The notes under the pieces were generated by a model that searched no databases, was not told the DNA's origin, and worked only from the letters and a program-made list of their open reading frames with translations. 25,190 bases of DNA. Origin: a virus. The stretch is from IMG/VR virus record IMGVR_UViG_3300009440_000030, positions 1 to 25,190 of that record. One strand, written 5' to 3'. Shown here one piece after another: positions 16,401-24,900 of the stretch (position 1 is its first letter; each line of letters opens with the position of its first letter). The translations under genes were made by a program, and so were the position numbers.

Positions 16401-17722
16401 TGCAGTGGACACAGGGTAGTCTTGATGCAAAATCGTACATAGGTATAGAGTTTTTAGATACTAATCCAGAAGATGAGACTTTTAGTAGCACTAACCCAGC
16501 GATATTCGAGACAGAACCAAAGGAAGCTACTGAGTTAGATATATACTTTGAGGTACCTGTGTCTTACACAGCTGCAGATCATGGTAATACACATGTTTTA
16601 GACTGGTTTAACTGCTATTCGTTTGGTAACGGTGTGGAATCTGATAGAATACGAGATGACTACAATCAACCAGTTATAGGCGATGGTGTTAAAGCTTCCG
16701 CTACACTAGATGAACCATATAGAGAAGAACACAGATCTAATGGTATTATATTTTCACAAATATTCAACTCAATATCTGGAGTAAACAACCTTAATCAATT
16801 TATACAAGCAGAGGGAATAACTAAAGATGTAAATCCAGAATATGGTAGCATACAGAAACTTCATTCTAGAGACACGGATTTAATAACCTTGTGTGAAAAC
16901 AAGTCTATGAGGATTCTAGCTAATAAGGATGCTCTATTTAATGCGGATGGAAGCGCTAACGTAACATCTAATAGAGCTGTTCTAGGTCAGACAGTAACTT
17001 TTGCTGGAGAATTCGGTATTGCTACAAATCCAGAATCATTTGCTAGTTTTGGTTTTAGAATGTATTACACAGATGCTAATAGAGGAACTGTTATAAGACT
17101 ATCTAGAGATGGTATAACTGAAATATCAGACTATGGTATGGATTCATTCTTCTCTGACAACTTGAGGTTGAACAATAAAATAATTGGATCTTGGGATATT
17201 GAAAAGAAAAACTACAACATATCGCTAAATAAATTAACACCATATTGGCAAAACACACTAGGTGTTGGTCAGTTCGATAGATATAATAAAGATCCTGATT
17301 GTAATCAATTTGTAAACTCACTTCCAACGCTTAGTACTACCGTTTCTTTTAAAGAGTCAGTTAACGGTTTTACTTCTAGGAAAGTATATATACCTGAGTC
17401 TGGTGTATCTATGAATAACACATACTTTACATTTAAAAATGGTCTAATATGGGAGCATGATGTTAACCCATTGTATAATACGTTTTATGGAATAGGACCT
17501 GATACTGTTAGTTTAGGATCATACTATGAGAGCTCTTTTAACGTTATATTCAACGAAAGTCCCGCTTCCGTAAAAGGTTTTAAAACACTTAACTACAGTG
17601 GTACTGGTTCAAGAAACTACATATATAAGTTATCTAGCACGGGTGATTTAGAGTATTCTATACAACAGGTTGTTGCTAACAATATAGTGCCAACTTCTTT
17701 TGAAAAGACTAAAGGTTGGTAG
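13415..17722 (+). CDS. Giant tail-hub ('muzzle'/stabilisation) protein, ended by an in-frame amber codon
   Basis: A 1435-residue structural protein. The N-terminal motif FNAGKMNKDLDERLVPNGEYRDALN (about residues 8-32), then SSQVGAFQNIKGN, matches what I remember as the hallmark start of the 'stabilisation' protein of crAss-like phages, identified as the tail 'muzzle' in the structurally solved member. Most of the rest is beta-rich, with segments such as SDRIYWFIAS and GMLLWTDNQTEPKKI near the N-terminus that suggest a beta-propeller. Conserved-looking late segments (LHSRDTDLITLCENKSMRI, RGTVIRLSRDGITEISDYGM) suggest a second propeller-like domain. The gene ends at TAG (17720-17722), but the frame stays open beyond it (next entry), so the intact protein may be 1512 residues. 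It probably closes the short tail below the ring proteins. Confidence 0.8.
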   Translation: MAELIHTFNAGKMNKDLDERLVPNGEYRDALNLEIASSESSQVGAFQNIKGNLELKNKTYNASTGANTLWEDVDYISSLVNPVCIGSVSDENSDRIYWFIASTGASVVAMYNTITKVTSPLIVDKNNILKFSEDKLITGVNVLEGMLLWTDNQTEPKKITIKDWENSTLNFNVHSQIYGRDFIEQDLTTIKKYPLQPPTITMSSTKQKDESGTIRNVTTNVNTSFVYDDGNGNIIPLTVDSDPITVTWEQQNDPAYYRTGDILNFELTENDAILEDAIIRCRVISVIPTNINATQTGAILQVLTVGPQTSGTTTNDQLYKVTLEQEDPFYEFKFARFGYRYKYKNNEISAYSPFSNVAFLPGAFDYSPKEGYNLGMTNNVRQLEISNFVPSDIPIDVDEVDVLYKATNNSNTYIVDSFKPTDDEWINNSFEINTEIIKSVVESNQLLRSYDNVPRWALAQEISANRLLYGNYTQNFNLLNPYTLNSSKINMNVGIQPTEIATESTSPTGNIVSLDGNLVYPSVKSIRTYQLGVAYMDDYGRTTPVLTSNNSSIVVDKSSAQFSNKLTVKLTNVLPTYNGVDQFPYFKYYVKETSREYYNVCLDRFYDAEDGNIWLSFPSAERNKIDEETFLILKKEHDNDKPVTENAKYKVIAIENEAPLFLKEEKLSKGTMDTDFGGIVGLFPTEGTNEIWVEKDGATGFDEVFGVETRATSGQLLRILGGVNVSEYYKISTFTVVGTKVRMVISKVFGPDVGFTTDENGNATTGLSLGIYEVTSDNKPEFTGRFFVKVNQDNILKEKILAAGSSSRKYIRKAISPLYYASWNTQPSESFWKDQWRDADLQGQVDRLFIDKIRTQCNELATRGTGTDIDGVIQISHATGYGRSRSTPPNAHGIVDQNPQMLEQLNTNGALFRFVNLGNGVGFSADEATVYQVTNTTETLGTTYDCQNNTGVFSAGDEWDAISNNIARWTINFKQLETGNQQLAWNPIGGGSNNIVQWTQGSLDAKSYIGIEFLDTNPEDETFSSTNPAIFETEPKEATELDIYFEVPVSYTAADHGNTHVLDWFNCYSFGNGVESDRIRDDYNQPVIGDGVKASATLDEPYREEHRSNGIIFSQIFNSISGVNNLNQFIQAEGITKDVNPEYGSIQKLHSRDTDLITLCENKSMRILANKDALFNADGSANVTSNRAVLGQTVTFAGEFGIATNPESFASFGFRMYYTDANRGTVIRLSRDGITEISDYGMDSFFSDNLRLNNKIIGSWDIEKKNYNISLNKLTPYWQNTLGVGQFDRYNKDPDCNQFVNSLPTLSTTVSFKESVNGFTSRKVYIPESGVSMNNTYFTFKNGLIWEHDVNPLYNTFYGIGPDTVSLGSYYESSFNVIFNESPASVKGFKTLNYSGTGSRNYIYKLSSTGDLEYSIQQVVANNIVPTSFEKTKGW
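17720..17722 (+). other. In-frame TAG interrupting the tail-hub gene
   Basis: The codons read ...AAA GGT TGG TAG ACT AAT TCT ATA ATA ACT GAT... The family pattern I remember has a Gly-Trp-Tyr followed by a similar Ser-Ile-x-Thr-Asp-x-Gln string, so TAG would stand where Tyr (TAT/TAC) is expected, one base away. Suppression, readthrough, mutation or base-calling error would all explain it. Confidence 0.7.
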
Positions 17723-17953
17723 ACTAATTCTATAATAACTGATTTACAGGAAGGTCAAGTAAAAGAGTTTGTTGATAAAGAGGGTAAAAAGTTTAATTAT
17801 ATAACAGGATTAGACACTTTTTTCACTAGCAACTGTAAGACAAACGTAGATACTAAGGAGTTCAACGTACAGGGCATAGGTAAAGCCTCTGCTATAGTAT
17901 TTCCTCCTCAAACATTGTTCAAGGTAACAAACACTTTGAACGAAGATTGCTAA
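17723..17953 (+). pseudogene. In-frame C-terminal continuation of the tail-hub protein (76 codons)
   Basis: Directly after the TAG the same frame is open for 76 codons and ends in TAA at 17951-17953. It contains no ATG, so it is unlikely to be a separate gene. The translated stretch looks like ordinary coding sequence of this phage (DLQEGQVKEFVDKEGKKFNYI, then a FNVQGIGKASAI segment) and resembles the C-terminal end of crAss-like stabilisation proteins as I remember it (KEGK-x-FNYI and FQGIG-type motifs). It fills almost all of the 250-base gap before the next gene, in a window where other gaps are at most about 130 bases. I mark it as a remnant or suppressed part of the upstream gene; which of the two cannot be told from one sequence. 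Confidence 0.7.
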
Positions 17954-17972
17954 TCAAACAAAACACAAATAA

Positions 17973-19565
17973 ATGGCAGTACCAATTAATTATACAGTAA
18001 CAGAGGTAAGTTTCTTAGAGACTGCTGGCGTTGACTTTTCTATAGATCAGCCATCAGTAACACTTTTGCTAACACCAAACCAAGGTTACACATTAAATCT
18101 CAGTGACTTTACTGTTGTTACACCTTTGCCAAACTATGTTAGTTCTGTTGTTTTCTCTGAAGGTATTGTAGCTGGAACTCTTAACTGCTTAATAACCTAT
18201 CTACAGCCAAGTATAATGCCATTCACTGATGTACTTGTAGATGTCTGTTCTACAGGTTCAGCTGTCTTTATTGGTTATAATATTAGTGGTACTATATCTC
18301 AATGTGATGTAAGTAACACAAAAATACCAGTATCCAGCGACCCTCCGGTGCAATATTCGGGTACAGGTTTCTATAATACAACAACTACTTTCGCTACATA
18401 TGTTGTGACAGCAGAAACAACATACTACTACCCAACAGCACCAACATTGTCTGTGGTAGTTGGAAATCCTAGTGATTATTCAATAACAGCAGTTAATACA
18501 TTAGATTTACAAGGCAGAATAACTGAAACTACATTTACTATTCAGTATACTTTTCCAGCTATAGACGTTTCAAGCGATAACATATGCTTGGTTGCAAATG
18601 CTGTTTCTATATACAATCCACAAGTAAAAATAAATTCTTACAGCTTTGCACCTGGTGCAACAGTAGATCAAGATGGACAAACAACGGATTTCATAATAAA
18701 TGGTATAGAAGGTGCCAATTGGACATTGAATGTGCTATCTTCTAACTTAGTTAACATAGTTAATACATCGGGAGTTATTGATTCTACAGGTACTTTCACT
18801 GTGCCTATACCATTTCCATCTACGTTAATAGATCAAACATGGACAATAACACTAGCTGGTGGAGACTTGTCTAGTTCTTTTGATACACCTAACGGTCAGC
18901 CATCTGTAATTGTACTAAATCAATATATAGATACTACTTTAGGCTTCGCTTTTACTAGCACCAACTCCGGTATAACAGTAGGATCAGCTACTACTCTAAC
19001 TTTTCCACCTTATGCGCAGCAATACCAATCACCGTTTCAGTATATAGTAACAGCGACATCCACTAATGATGTTGTTTTGTCACCAATACCTTTTAATAAT
19101 GCTTGGACTAACCAAAACGCTAGTGGAAATTTATATATTCAAGAGGTTGTAGGTTCTTCTTTTGTTATAAACAACAATACCACGCCGTCTACTATTACAG
19201 CAACTTTATCCGTGTCAGTAGATCAAGCAGGTAGACCTAATATGGTTAGTGAACTTGACTTAGACGGATACATACAAGAAGGTGGTTGCTGGGAGGTTAC
19301 ACTTTGCGGTAGCGCCACAACATACAACGTGAGTAATACCTTAGGGTACTCTGGTACATTACCAAGCGTGTTAGGTAACTTAAACTATGCTTGGGCTGTC
19401 AATGATATTGTTCAATTTAAAGATGTCCCTAGTGGAACACTATATTGTGGTACAATAACGGCATTTCTTCCAAACATATCTCCAGATCATTACATAGATG
19501 AGGGTTTAAATGGCGACATAACACCATTCAACAACTGCTTAACATGTGAAAATCAACTTCCTTAA
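17973..19565 (+). CDS. Beta-sandwich appendage protein with a BACON/Ig-like domain
   Basis: A 530-residue protein, rich in Thr, Ser, Val and Asn with few charged residues, predicted nearly all beta. The N-terminal part (about 25-95, LLLTPNQGYTLNLSDFTVV...) is an Ig-like repeat of a kind common in marine phage structural proteins. A second similar unit covers about 150-210. Residues about 245-300 (NWTLNVLSSNLVNIVNTSGVID, then FTVPIPFP, then WTITLAGG) follow the BACON pattern of W-T-V, TSG, FTV-x-PN and a final TITV strand. BACON domains are carbohydrate-binding-like modules in Bacteroidetes and in the tail protein of crAssphage. The C-terminus carries Cys pairs (CWEVTLC, CLTC). It is likely a tail appendage or glycan-binding protein. 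The BACON call is weak; the beta-rich structural nature is firm. Confidence 0.6.
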   Translation: MAVPINYTVTEVSFLETAGVDFSIDQPSVTLLLTPNQGYTLNLSDFTVVTPLPNYVSSVVFSEGIVAGTLNCLITYLQPSIMPFTDVLVDVCSTGSAVFIGYNISGTISQCDVSNTKIPVSSDPPVQYSGTGFYNTTTTFATYVVTAETTYYYPTAPTLSVVVGNPSDYSITAVNTLDLQGRITETTFTIQYTFPAIDVSSDNICLVANAVSIYNPQVKINSYSFAPGATVDQDGQTTDFIINGIEGANWTLNVLSSNLVNIVNTSGVIDSTGTFTVPIPFPSTLIDQTWTITLAGGDLSSSFDTPNGQPSVIVLNQYIDTTLGFAFTSTNSGITVGSATTLTFPPYAQQYQSPFQYIVTATSTNDVVLSPIPFNNAWTNQNASGNLYIQEVVGSSFVINNNTTPSTITATLSVSVDQAGRPNMVSELDLDGYIQEGGCWEVTLCGSATTYNVSNTLGYSGTLPSVLGNLNYAWAVNDIVQFKDVPSGTLYCGTITAFLPNISPDHYIDEGLNGDITPFNNCLTCENQLP

Positions 19566-19574
19566 TAAATAAAT

Positions 19575-19916
19575 ATGGGTATTATAACTATAACTTTTCC
19601 AAATCCACTAAATGTTTCTATACAAGAAGGAGACACTGCTTACTACACTAATGATGTCAACGGTAAGAACATACAAGTGATAGGTGAGATAACCTCTGTT
19701 TCTGGATCTACTATAATGGTTGAAGAGCAGCCAACACTAGCTACGGTGTCTGAAGGCGTCTTAACACTTGATAGTTTCATATTGTTTAGTAAAACATCTC
19801 TAGTTAATTCAAGTGGTTTAAAAGGGTATTACGCTGAGATGCAGTTCAAAAACGATGCAGTGGATTACGCTGAGCTATTCCTTGTTGGTTCTGAAATATT
19901 TGAGAGTAGTAAATAA
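19575..19916 (+). CDS. Small conserved hypothetical virion-block protein
   Basis: A 113-residue protein starting nine bases after the previous stop with an ataaatATG leader. It is a small beta protein: MGIITITFPNPLNVSIQEGDTAYYT at the start, GEITSVSGSTIMVEE in the middle and FILFSK (about 67-72) followed by GYYAEMQFKNDAVDYAELFLVGSEIFESSK at the end. I remember near-identical layouts (FILFSK..., GY-AE...F-N, SEIFESSK) in many marine phages of unknown function, always in the tail or internal-protein region. The role is unknown; adaptor or tail-tip part is conjecture. Confidence 0.65.
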   Translation: MGIITITFPNPLNVSIQEGDTAYYTNDVNGKNIQVIGEITSVSGSTIMVEEQPTLATVSEGVLTLDSFILFSKTSLVNSSGLKGYYAEMQFKNDAVDYAELFLVGSEIFESSK

Positions 19917-19948
19917 TGTGTGATAATAAACTATAAAACAATACAATA

Positions 19949-20584
19949 ATGGTAGGAGCAATAATGGGAGCCGTTGGAGGAGTAGCGCAGATAGCGGGAG
20001 GACTCATAGGCGGAGGTAAAAGAAGAAGAGAAGCAAGAGGAGCTAAAGAAGAAATGATGCGTAGGAAAGCAGCTTATGAAGGCGCTGATACATCTAATGT
20101 TTATGCTGGTATGCAGAACACTATGGAAGATCTAACGGTGAATACTCAAGCAGCAGAATTTCAAGCACAGCAACAGCAACAGGGTATGGCTAACATAATG
20201 GGTAGCATGTCAAGCGCTGCTGGTGGATCAGGTATAGCATCCTTAGCTCAGTCAATGGCTAATCAACAAAACCAAAATTTACAAGTAGCATCAGCAGATA
20301 TAGGTAGACAGGAGCAAGCTAATCAAATGGCGGAGCGTCAACAAGCTGGCAGGTTGCAAATGTACGAAGCTAAAGGTGAGTTGATATCTAGAGATGCTGA
20401 ATCTGAGAAAAATGAAACACTACTTGGTATGGCACAACAAAGAAGTGCCGCTGCTAATGAAGCAATTCAAGCAAGTAAGAATTCAGTGATGAGTGGTATA
20501 GGTTCTATAGCTGGTGCTGCAGCAGGTGGAATAGGTGGAGGTGAAGGTAGCTTCTTGGGGAATTTAGGTTTTCCAACTAGATAA
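19949..20584 (+). CDS. Probable internal (ejected) virion protein, T7 gp14-like position
   Basis: A 211-residue Ala/Gly/Gln/Met-rich protein. A hydrophobic Gly-rich N-terminus (IMGAVGGVAQIAGGLIGGG, about 5-23) is followed by a basic patch (KRRREARGAK), and a second Gly/Ala-rich hydrophobic stretch lies near the C-terminus (about 180-200). Between them is a long helical Gln-rich part with ANTQ/AEFQAQQQQQGMANIMGSMSSAAGG. Glycine-zipper-like ends flanking a Gln-rich helix are typical of membrane-active internal proteins of podoviruses (T7 gp14, P22 gp7-like), which leave the particle with the genome and help to span the host envelope. It is the first of three such genes in a row. Function is inferred from composition and order. 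Confidence 0.65.
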   Translation: MVGAIMGAVGGVAQIAGGLIGGGKRRREARGAKEEMMRRKAAYEGADTSNVYAGMQNTMEDLTVNTQAAEFQAQQQQQGMANIMGSMSSAAGGSGIASLAQSMANQQNQNLQVASADIGRQEQANQMAERQQAGRLQMYEAKGELISRDAESEKNETLLGMAQQRSAAANEAIQASKNSVMSGIGSIAGAAAGGIGGGEGSFLGNLGFPTR

Positions 20585-20601
20585 TAGCAATAAAATATAT
20601 T

Positions 20602-21990
20602 ATGATAAATAGAGACTTAATAAGAGGGGAGAAAATCCGTAGAAAGACACAGAGGTTTTCTGACCCAGGAGCTAGCGTAGTGCAAGGTATGCAGTCGTCA
20701 ATTAATTTGATAAGTGGAGATATAGCCAAGAGAGACGCTAAAAAGAACATGGCTAATCAAAGGATTGCAACTTATATAGATCAACTAAGTTCTGATGTGG
20801 ACTTAACTGAGCTTACTGCAGAACAACAATCTAGTGTTACTGAGTTTCTTGTTAATGGTAGAAACGAATATGCTGAAGCAGCTAATGCTTTATCTAAAAT
20901 AGATGACTATTCATCTCCACTTTACATGGAATACAAAGGCACTTTAGACAGGATTAATAGGTCTTTTAAAAGTTTAGCTGGTCAAATAGATAATTACAAA
21001 AATGACAAGATATCTTACCTCAAAGATTATGATGAGAGTTTATTGTCAAGTGGCAATACAGCTCGTGACATGGATGAGTCTTCAAAAATGTATACAAACG
21101 AAGCTCAATTAGGTGTTGGAGCTGGTGGTCAACTTGTTTTCTGGAATGAAGACGATGCTAAATATACAAATTATGGTGAGATGCCAAAACCCTTTTTAAA
21201 AGACTTTACATCTGCTGATTCTATAATCCAAATGAACCAGAGTTTGTATAGCGCTGGTCAAGCTTTAACAGGTGCTACGGAAACACTTACTCGTCAAAAA
21301 CTACAAAACTTAGTTTCTAAGGGAGGTAGAGATACTCTACTATCATTAGCTTCTGATGACTTCATACTAGAAGGTGGTTTAGGTTTACAAGATCCATCTC
21401 TTTTCGAGGTTGGAAACGATGATGCTCTTAGAGCAGCAGTTGTAGATAGTTACATGAACGTACTGTCTGAATCAGCTAGAGCTGGTCAGTTGGAGAAAAA
21501 ACCTAAATCAGGTAGTGGTGGAGGATTTGGTGGAGCACTTAGAGATGAAATATCTGTATCTGGACCACTAATTCAAGGTGCTTATGATTTCTCAAAAATG
21601 GCATCTAATGATTCTTCTTTAAAAGACATGGTTAATACTTTAAATACTATAGATCCTAGTAATCCAGGTGATTATCTAACTAAAGACGATGTATATCTTA
21701 TGTTTTTAGAATCTTACGAGATGGATGATGAACCAGAAAGCTTAGCTGCTTTTAAAAGGAACTATGGAGACAGTGATATATTCGTAGCTTCAGGTGATGA
21801 CGTCGTAGGTATACCATTAGATACTAGTGATCCTAAAGATCTACACAAGCTATATATACAGAGTACTAAGCTAAGTAACAAAGCAAAAAGCCATTTTATA
21901 GGAAAGTATGGTAATGCGGAGAGTGATAGTAAAACAGTTTCTAGTAAGAAACCAACAGCTGAGGAATTAATACAAAAATATAGAAATTAA
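20602..21990 (+). CDS. Probable internal virion protein, T7 gp15-like position
   Basis: A 462-residue, mainly helical, charged protein between the Gly/Gln-rich small internal protein and the giant one. The N-terminal 150 residues are helical with coiled-coil potential (IAKRDAKKNMANQRIATYIDQL and NEYAEAANALSKI). The centre has a Gly-rich loop (KSGSGGGFGG, about 303-312), and the C-terminal tail is basic with a short helix, TAEELIQKYRN. No enzyme signature is seen. Its TAA stop is directly followed by the next ATG, with no spacer, indicating coupling. The order small, medium, giant mirrors the T7 gp14-gp15-gp16 series and the 'cargo' proteins of crAss-like phages. The role is inferred from that order. 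Confidence 0.6.
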   Translation: MINRDLIRGEKIRRKTQRFSDPGASVVQGMQSSINLISGDIAKRDAKKNMANQRIATYIDQLSSDVDLTELTAEQQSSVTEFLVNGRNEYAEAANALSKIDDYSSPLYMEYKGTLDRINRSFKSLAGQIDNYKNDKISYLKDYDESLLSSGNTARDMDESSKMYTNEAQLGVGAGGQLVFWNEDDAKYTNYGEMPKPFLKDFTSADSIIQMNQSLYSAGQALTGATETLTRQKLQNLVSKGGRDTLLSLASDDFILEGGLGLQDPSLFEVGNDDALRAAVVDSYMNVLSESARAGQLEKKPKSGSGGGFGGALRDEISVSGPLIQGAYDFSKMASNDSSLKDMVNTLNTIDPSNPGDYLTKDDVYLMFLESYEMDDEPESLAAFKRNYGDSDIFVASGDDVVGIPLDTSDPKDLHKLYIQSTKLSNKAKSHFIGKYGNAESDSKTVSSKKPTAEELIQKYRN

Positions 21991-24900
21991 ATGGATGAGT
22001 TAAATGATATTGTTCAAAAAATGATTGACTCGGGTGAGTCAGAGGAGAACATTAAAACAGTAATAGAAGGATACAAGCCGCAAGAAGGACCAATGACTAT
22101 GGATGAGTTGGAGAGTAGAGCGGGAAAGCCACAAGACTCTGTAAGTGCGGATCCAACTGCGGAGTCAAGAGATATGGATTCAACATCGGAAGAACCTTTA
22201 TCGGCTTGGCAGTCGGTTAAAAACTCATTTTCAAACCTAGGTGAACAAATAGGAGACGTTAAGGAATTTTGGCTTGATGATGATGGTGCAAATGCATCGT
22301 TACAAATAGCTACTAATGCTGTTGCTAGTATGGTTTTTGGCCAAGATAGCGTTGATAAATTCGTTGAAGGAGATGAGAACAAGATGGGTCTAGGCTCTGA
22401 GACAACTCTAGAGAACATCGAAGCATTTAAAAAAGAAAAGCTAGAATCTAAAAGAACAGTAGGTATAATAGACAGCGTTAAAGAAGGTGATATCGGTGGT
22501 GTTATAGCAGGTAGTATAAACGCTGTGACTAGTATGCTTGGTAGTATCGCCTACGGTGCTGGTACATTAACAACTGGTTTCTTCATGGACTACGCTGCAG
22601 AGAACTACGTATCGTTCAATGAAATGAAGGCAGAAAATCTAGGCCTAAGTTTAGATGAGCTTATAAAGTCAGGGGAAGCTGATACGGCTATCCCTGTTGG
22701 TATGGCTGCTGTTTCTCAAGGTCTAGAGATGGTTGGACTTGGTACTATCTTAAAAGCATCTAAAGGAGCATTTAAGGGTACTGGTGGATCTGGATTAATG
22801 GGTACTGGTAGTAAGTATTTAGCTGAAAAGTTAATATATAGTAAAAGTGCTAGATCAACTATGAATGTTTTATCCACTGGTTTAACAGAAATGTCAACTG
22901 AGATATTACAACACGCTGCTGACGAGGTAAACAAAGAATATGGTAGAGTTTCTGGAACAGAAGAAGAAGCTAAAGCCGGTAAAGCGTTTATAGATGCTGT
23001 AACTAGTCAAGAAGGTTGGGAGGCAGGTATACAAGGTTTCTTAGGTGGAGCTGGTATGGTTGGTGGTACCTACTCCGCTAAAGCTATGAACACTATAAGG
23101 ACTGTAGTTGATGGTGATGCTATAGAGACGAAGATAAACGAGTTATCTGGTCTTAGAAATGAAATGAAGCAAGCTAAAGATAAAACTGTAATAAGTGGCT
23201 TGCAAAAGAAGATAGATGCTAAGGAATCTGAGATATCAGACTCTATAGTCAGAGGTAACGAAATATTCGAGAGTTTAGATCCAAAGCAAGTTAAAGAAAT
23301 AGATAACTTAACAGATCTTGCTGATGCTGCTGCTTTTAATATAACAGAGCTAAATAAGAAGTTAAGAAGAGGTGTTATATCTGAGGCTCAGTATGAGTCT
23401 GCTAAAGAAGGTTTCACAATGGAATACGACTCGGCTAAGTCTAGGTTAGTTGAGATGAGGTTAGGTGAAAACATAGCTTTTGCTCAAAAAGAAGCTGCTA
23501 AAAGAGGTTTGGAAGTTGAAGTGTATGAAACTACAGCTGAGACAGAGCAAGCTCTTGAAGCAACTAATGTGAAAGAAGAAGGTAAGCAAGAGTTTAGAGA
23601 TTCTAAGAATAACATAGCTGGATTTGCTGTTGGTAGAAAGATATTTATAAACAAAGAAGTCGCTAGAAACACAGGTGCTATAAACGTTGGTAGTCACGAG
23701 TTGTTACACCCTATACTTAAGGTTATGGTTGGTGATACACAGGCTCAAAGTAAGATAGTTAAACAGTTTAGAAAATCAATGACATCGACGCAAAGAAGAG
23801 TTATTGATAAGCAGATGAAAGACAGGGGATACACCTCGGCTAGTCAAGTAGCAACAGAATACATAAATGTATTTTCAGACGCATTAGCTAAAGGTCAGAT
23901 AAACTATGACAAGACATCTATGGAGAAAATAGGTGATGCTATTGTTGGGTTATTCAAACCTAAAGGTTTTGAGAATATATCTTTTGAGAGTGGTCAAGAT
24001 GTTTACAACTTCATGAAGGAGTATGATAAGAGTGGTAAAAAAGGTAAACTAACTAAAGCAGCTAAAAAAGCAATAGATAGTGAAGGAAAGATGATGACTA
24101 CGCCTGTACAGAATCTCCAGAAAGACGGTGATATAAAGAAGAGTCAATCAAAGTCCGATGTATCTTTTTCTAAAAACAAAGTAGCAGACCTAGAACAAGA
24201 GCTAGAGACACTTAACGAATTAGAGTATGAGTTAGATCAAGACGATTTTGTAAATCTAAAGTCTAATCTAGAGTTGAAGATAAGAATGGCTAAGAAAAGC
24301 CAAGCTAAAGCTGCTGAAGAAGGACCTAAGGAGGTTAAGAAGGATACTAAAAAGAAAGATAAAAAAGAGGTTAAGAAGGAAGACGGTAAAAAGAAGAAGA
24401 ATAAAAAGAAAGAAGCAAACAAGTTAGCCGGTAAGTATAAAGACGGGAGCATAACACCTGCTGAGGAAGCTGAGTTGGTTAAACAATACCAAGCTATAGC
24501 CGTAGAAGCTCTTGGTTATAGAGAAGCAAAAGGTAGTATAACTAGAGCTGAAGCTATTTCTTTTGTTGATCAGTTTTTTGAGGGTATACTCAATAGGTAT
24601 AATCCCTATACGTCTAAATTCTCTACATTCATAAACAGTAATATAAGACCTAAAAGACAGGCTTTTTATCAGCAAGAAATAGGTGATGGTTATTTAAGTA
24701 GAATTGATGATCCAGAAAACAAAAAACAAATAGCCAATCAAGAGGTTGAAAGAACTAGTGAGGTATCTGCTCAGAATGAACAAAAACTTATCGATGTAAG
24801 AAATAGTAGGTATGTTAAAGACAAGATGGCAGATATAGAGAATGCTGTTGACGTTAAACCAGAGGAGTTATCCTTCTATACATTTAAGGTTGTCGCTGAT

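Noticed and set aside
13415-21990. Full reassignment of TAG to glutamine across the structural genes
   Set aside because: Except for the hub gene, every structural gene here reads intact without internal TAG, and the capsid gene uses TAG as its stop directly before a terminator; at most limited suppression is supported.
22014-22418. A 134-codon antisense frame
   Set aside because: It is opposite the giant internal protein gene, whose frame is continuous over more than 3 kb; all other supported genes are on the + strand.
24301-24423. Lys/Glu-rich low-complexity stretch as a frameshift or sequence-repeat artefact
   Set aside because: The frame is kept on both sides and the segment works as a charged linker between the peptidase-containing part and the sigma-like part.
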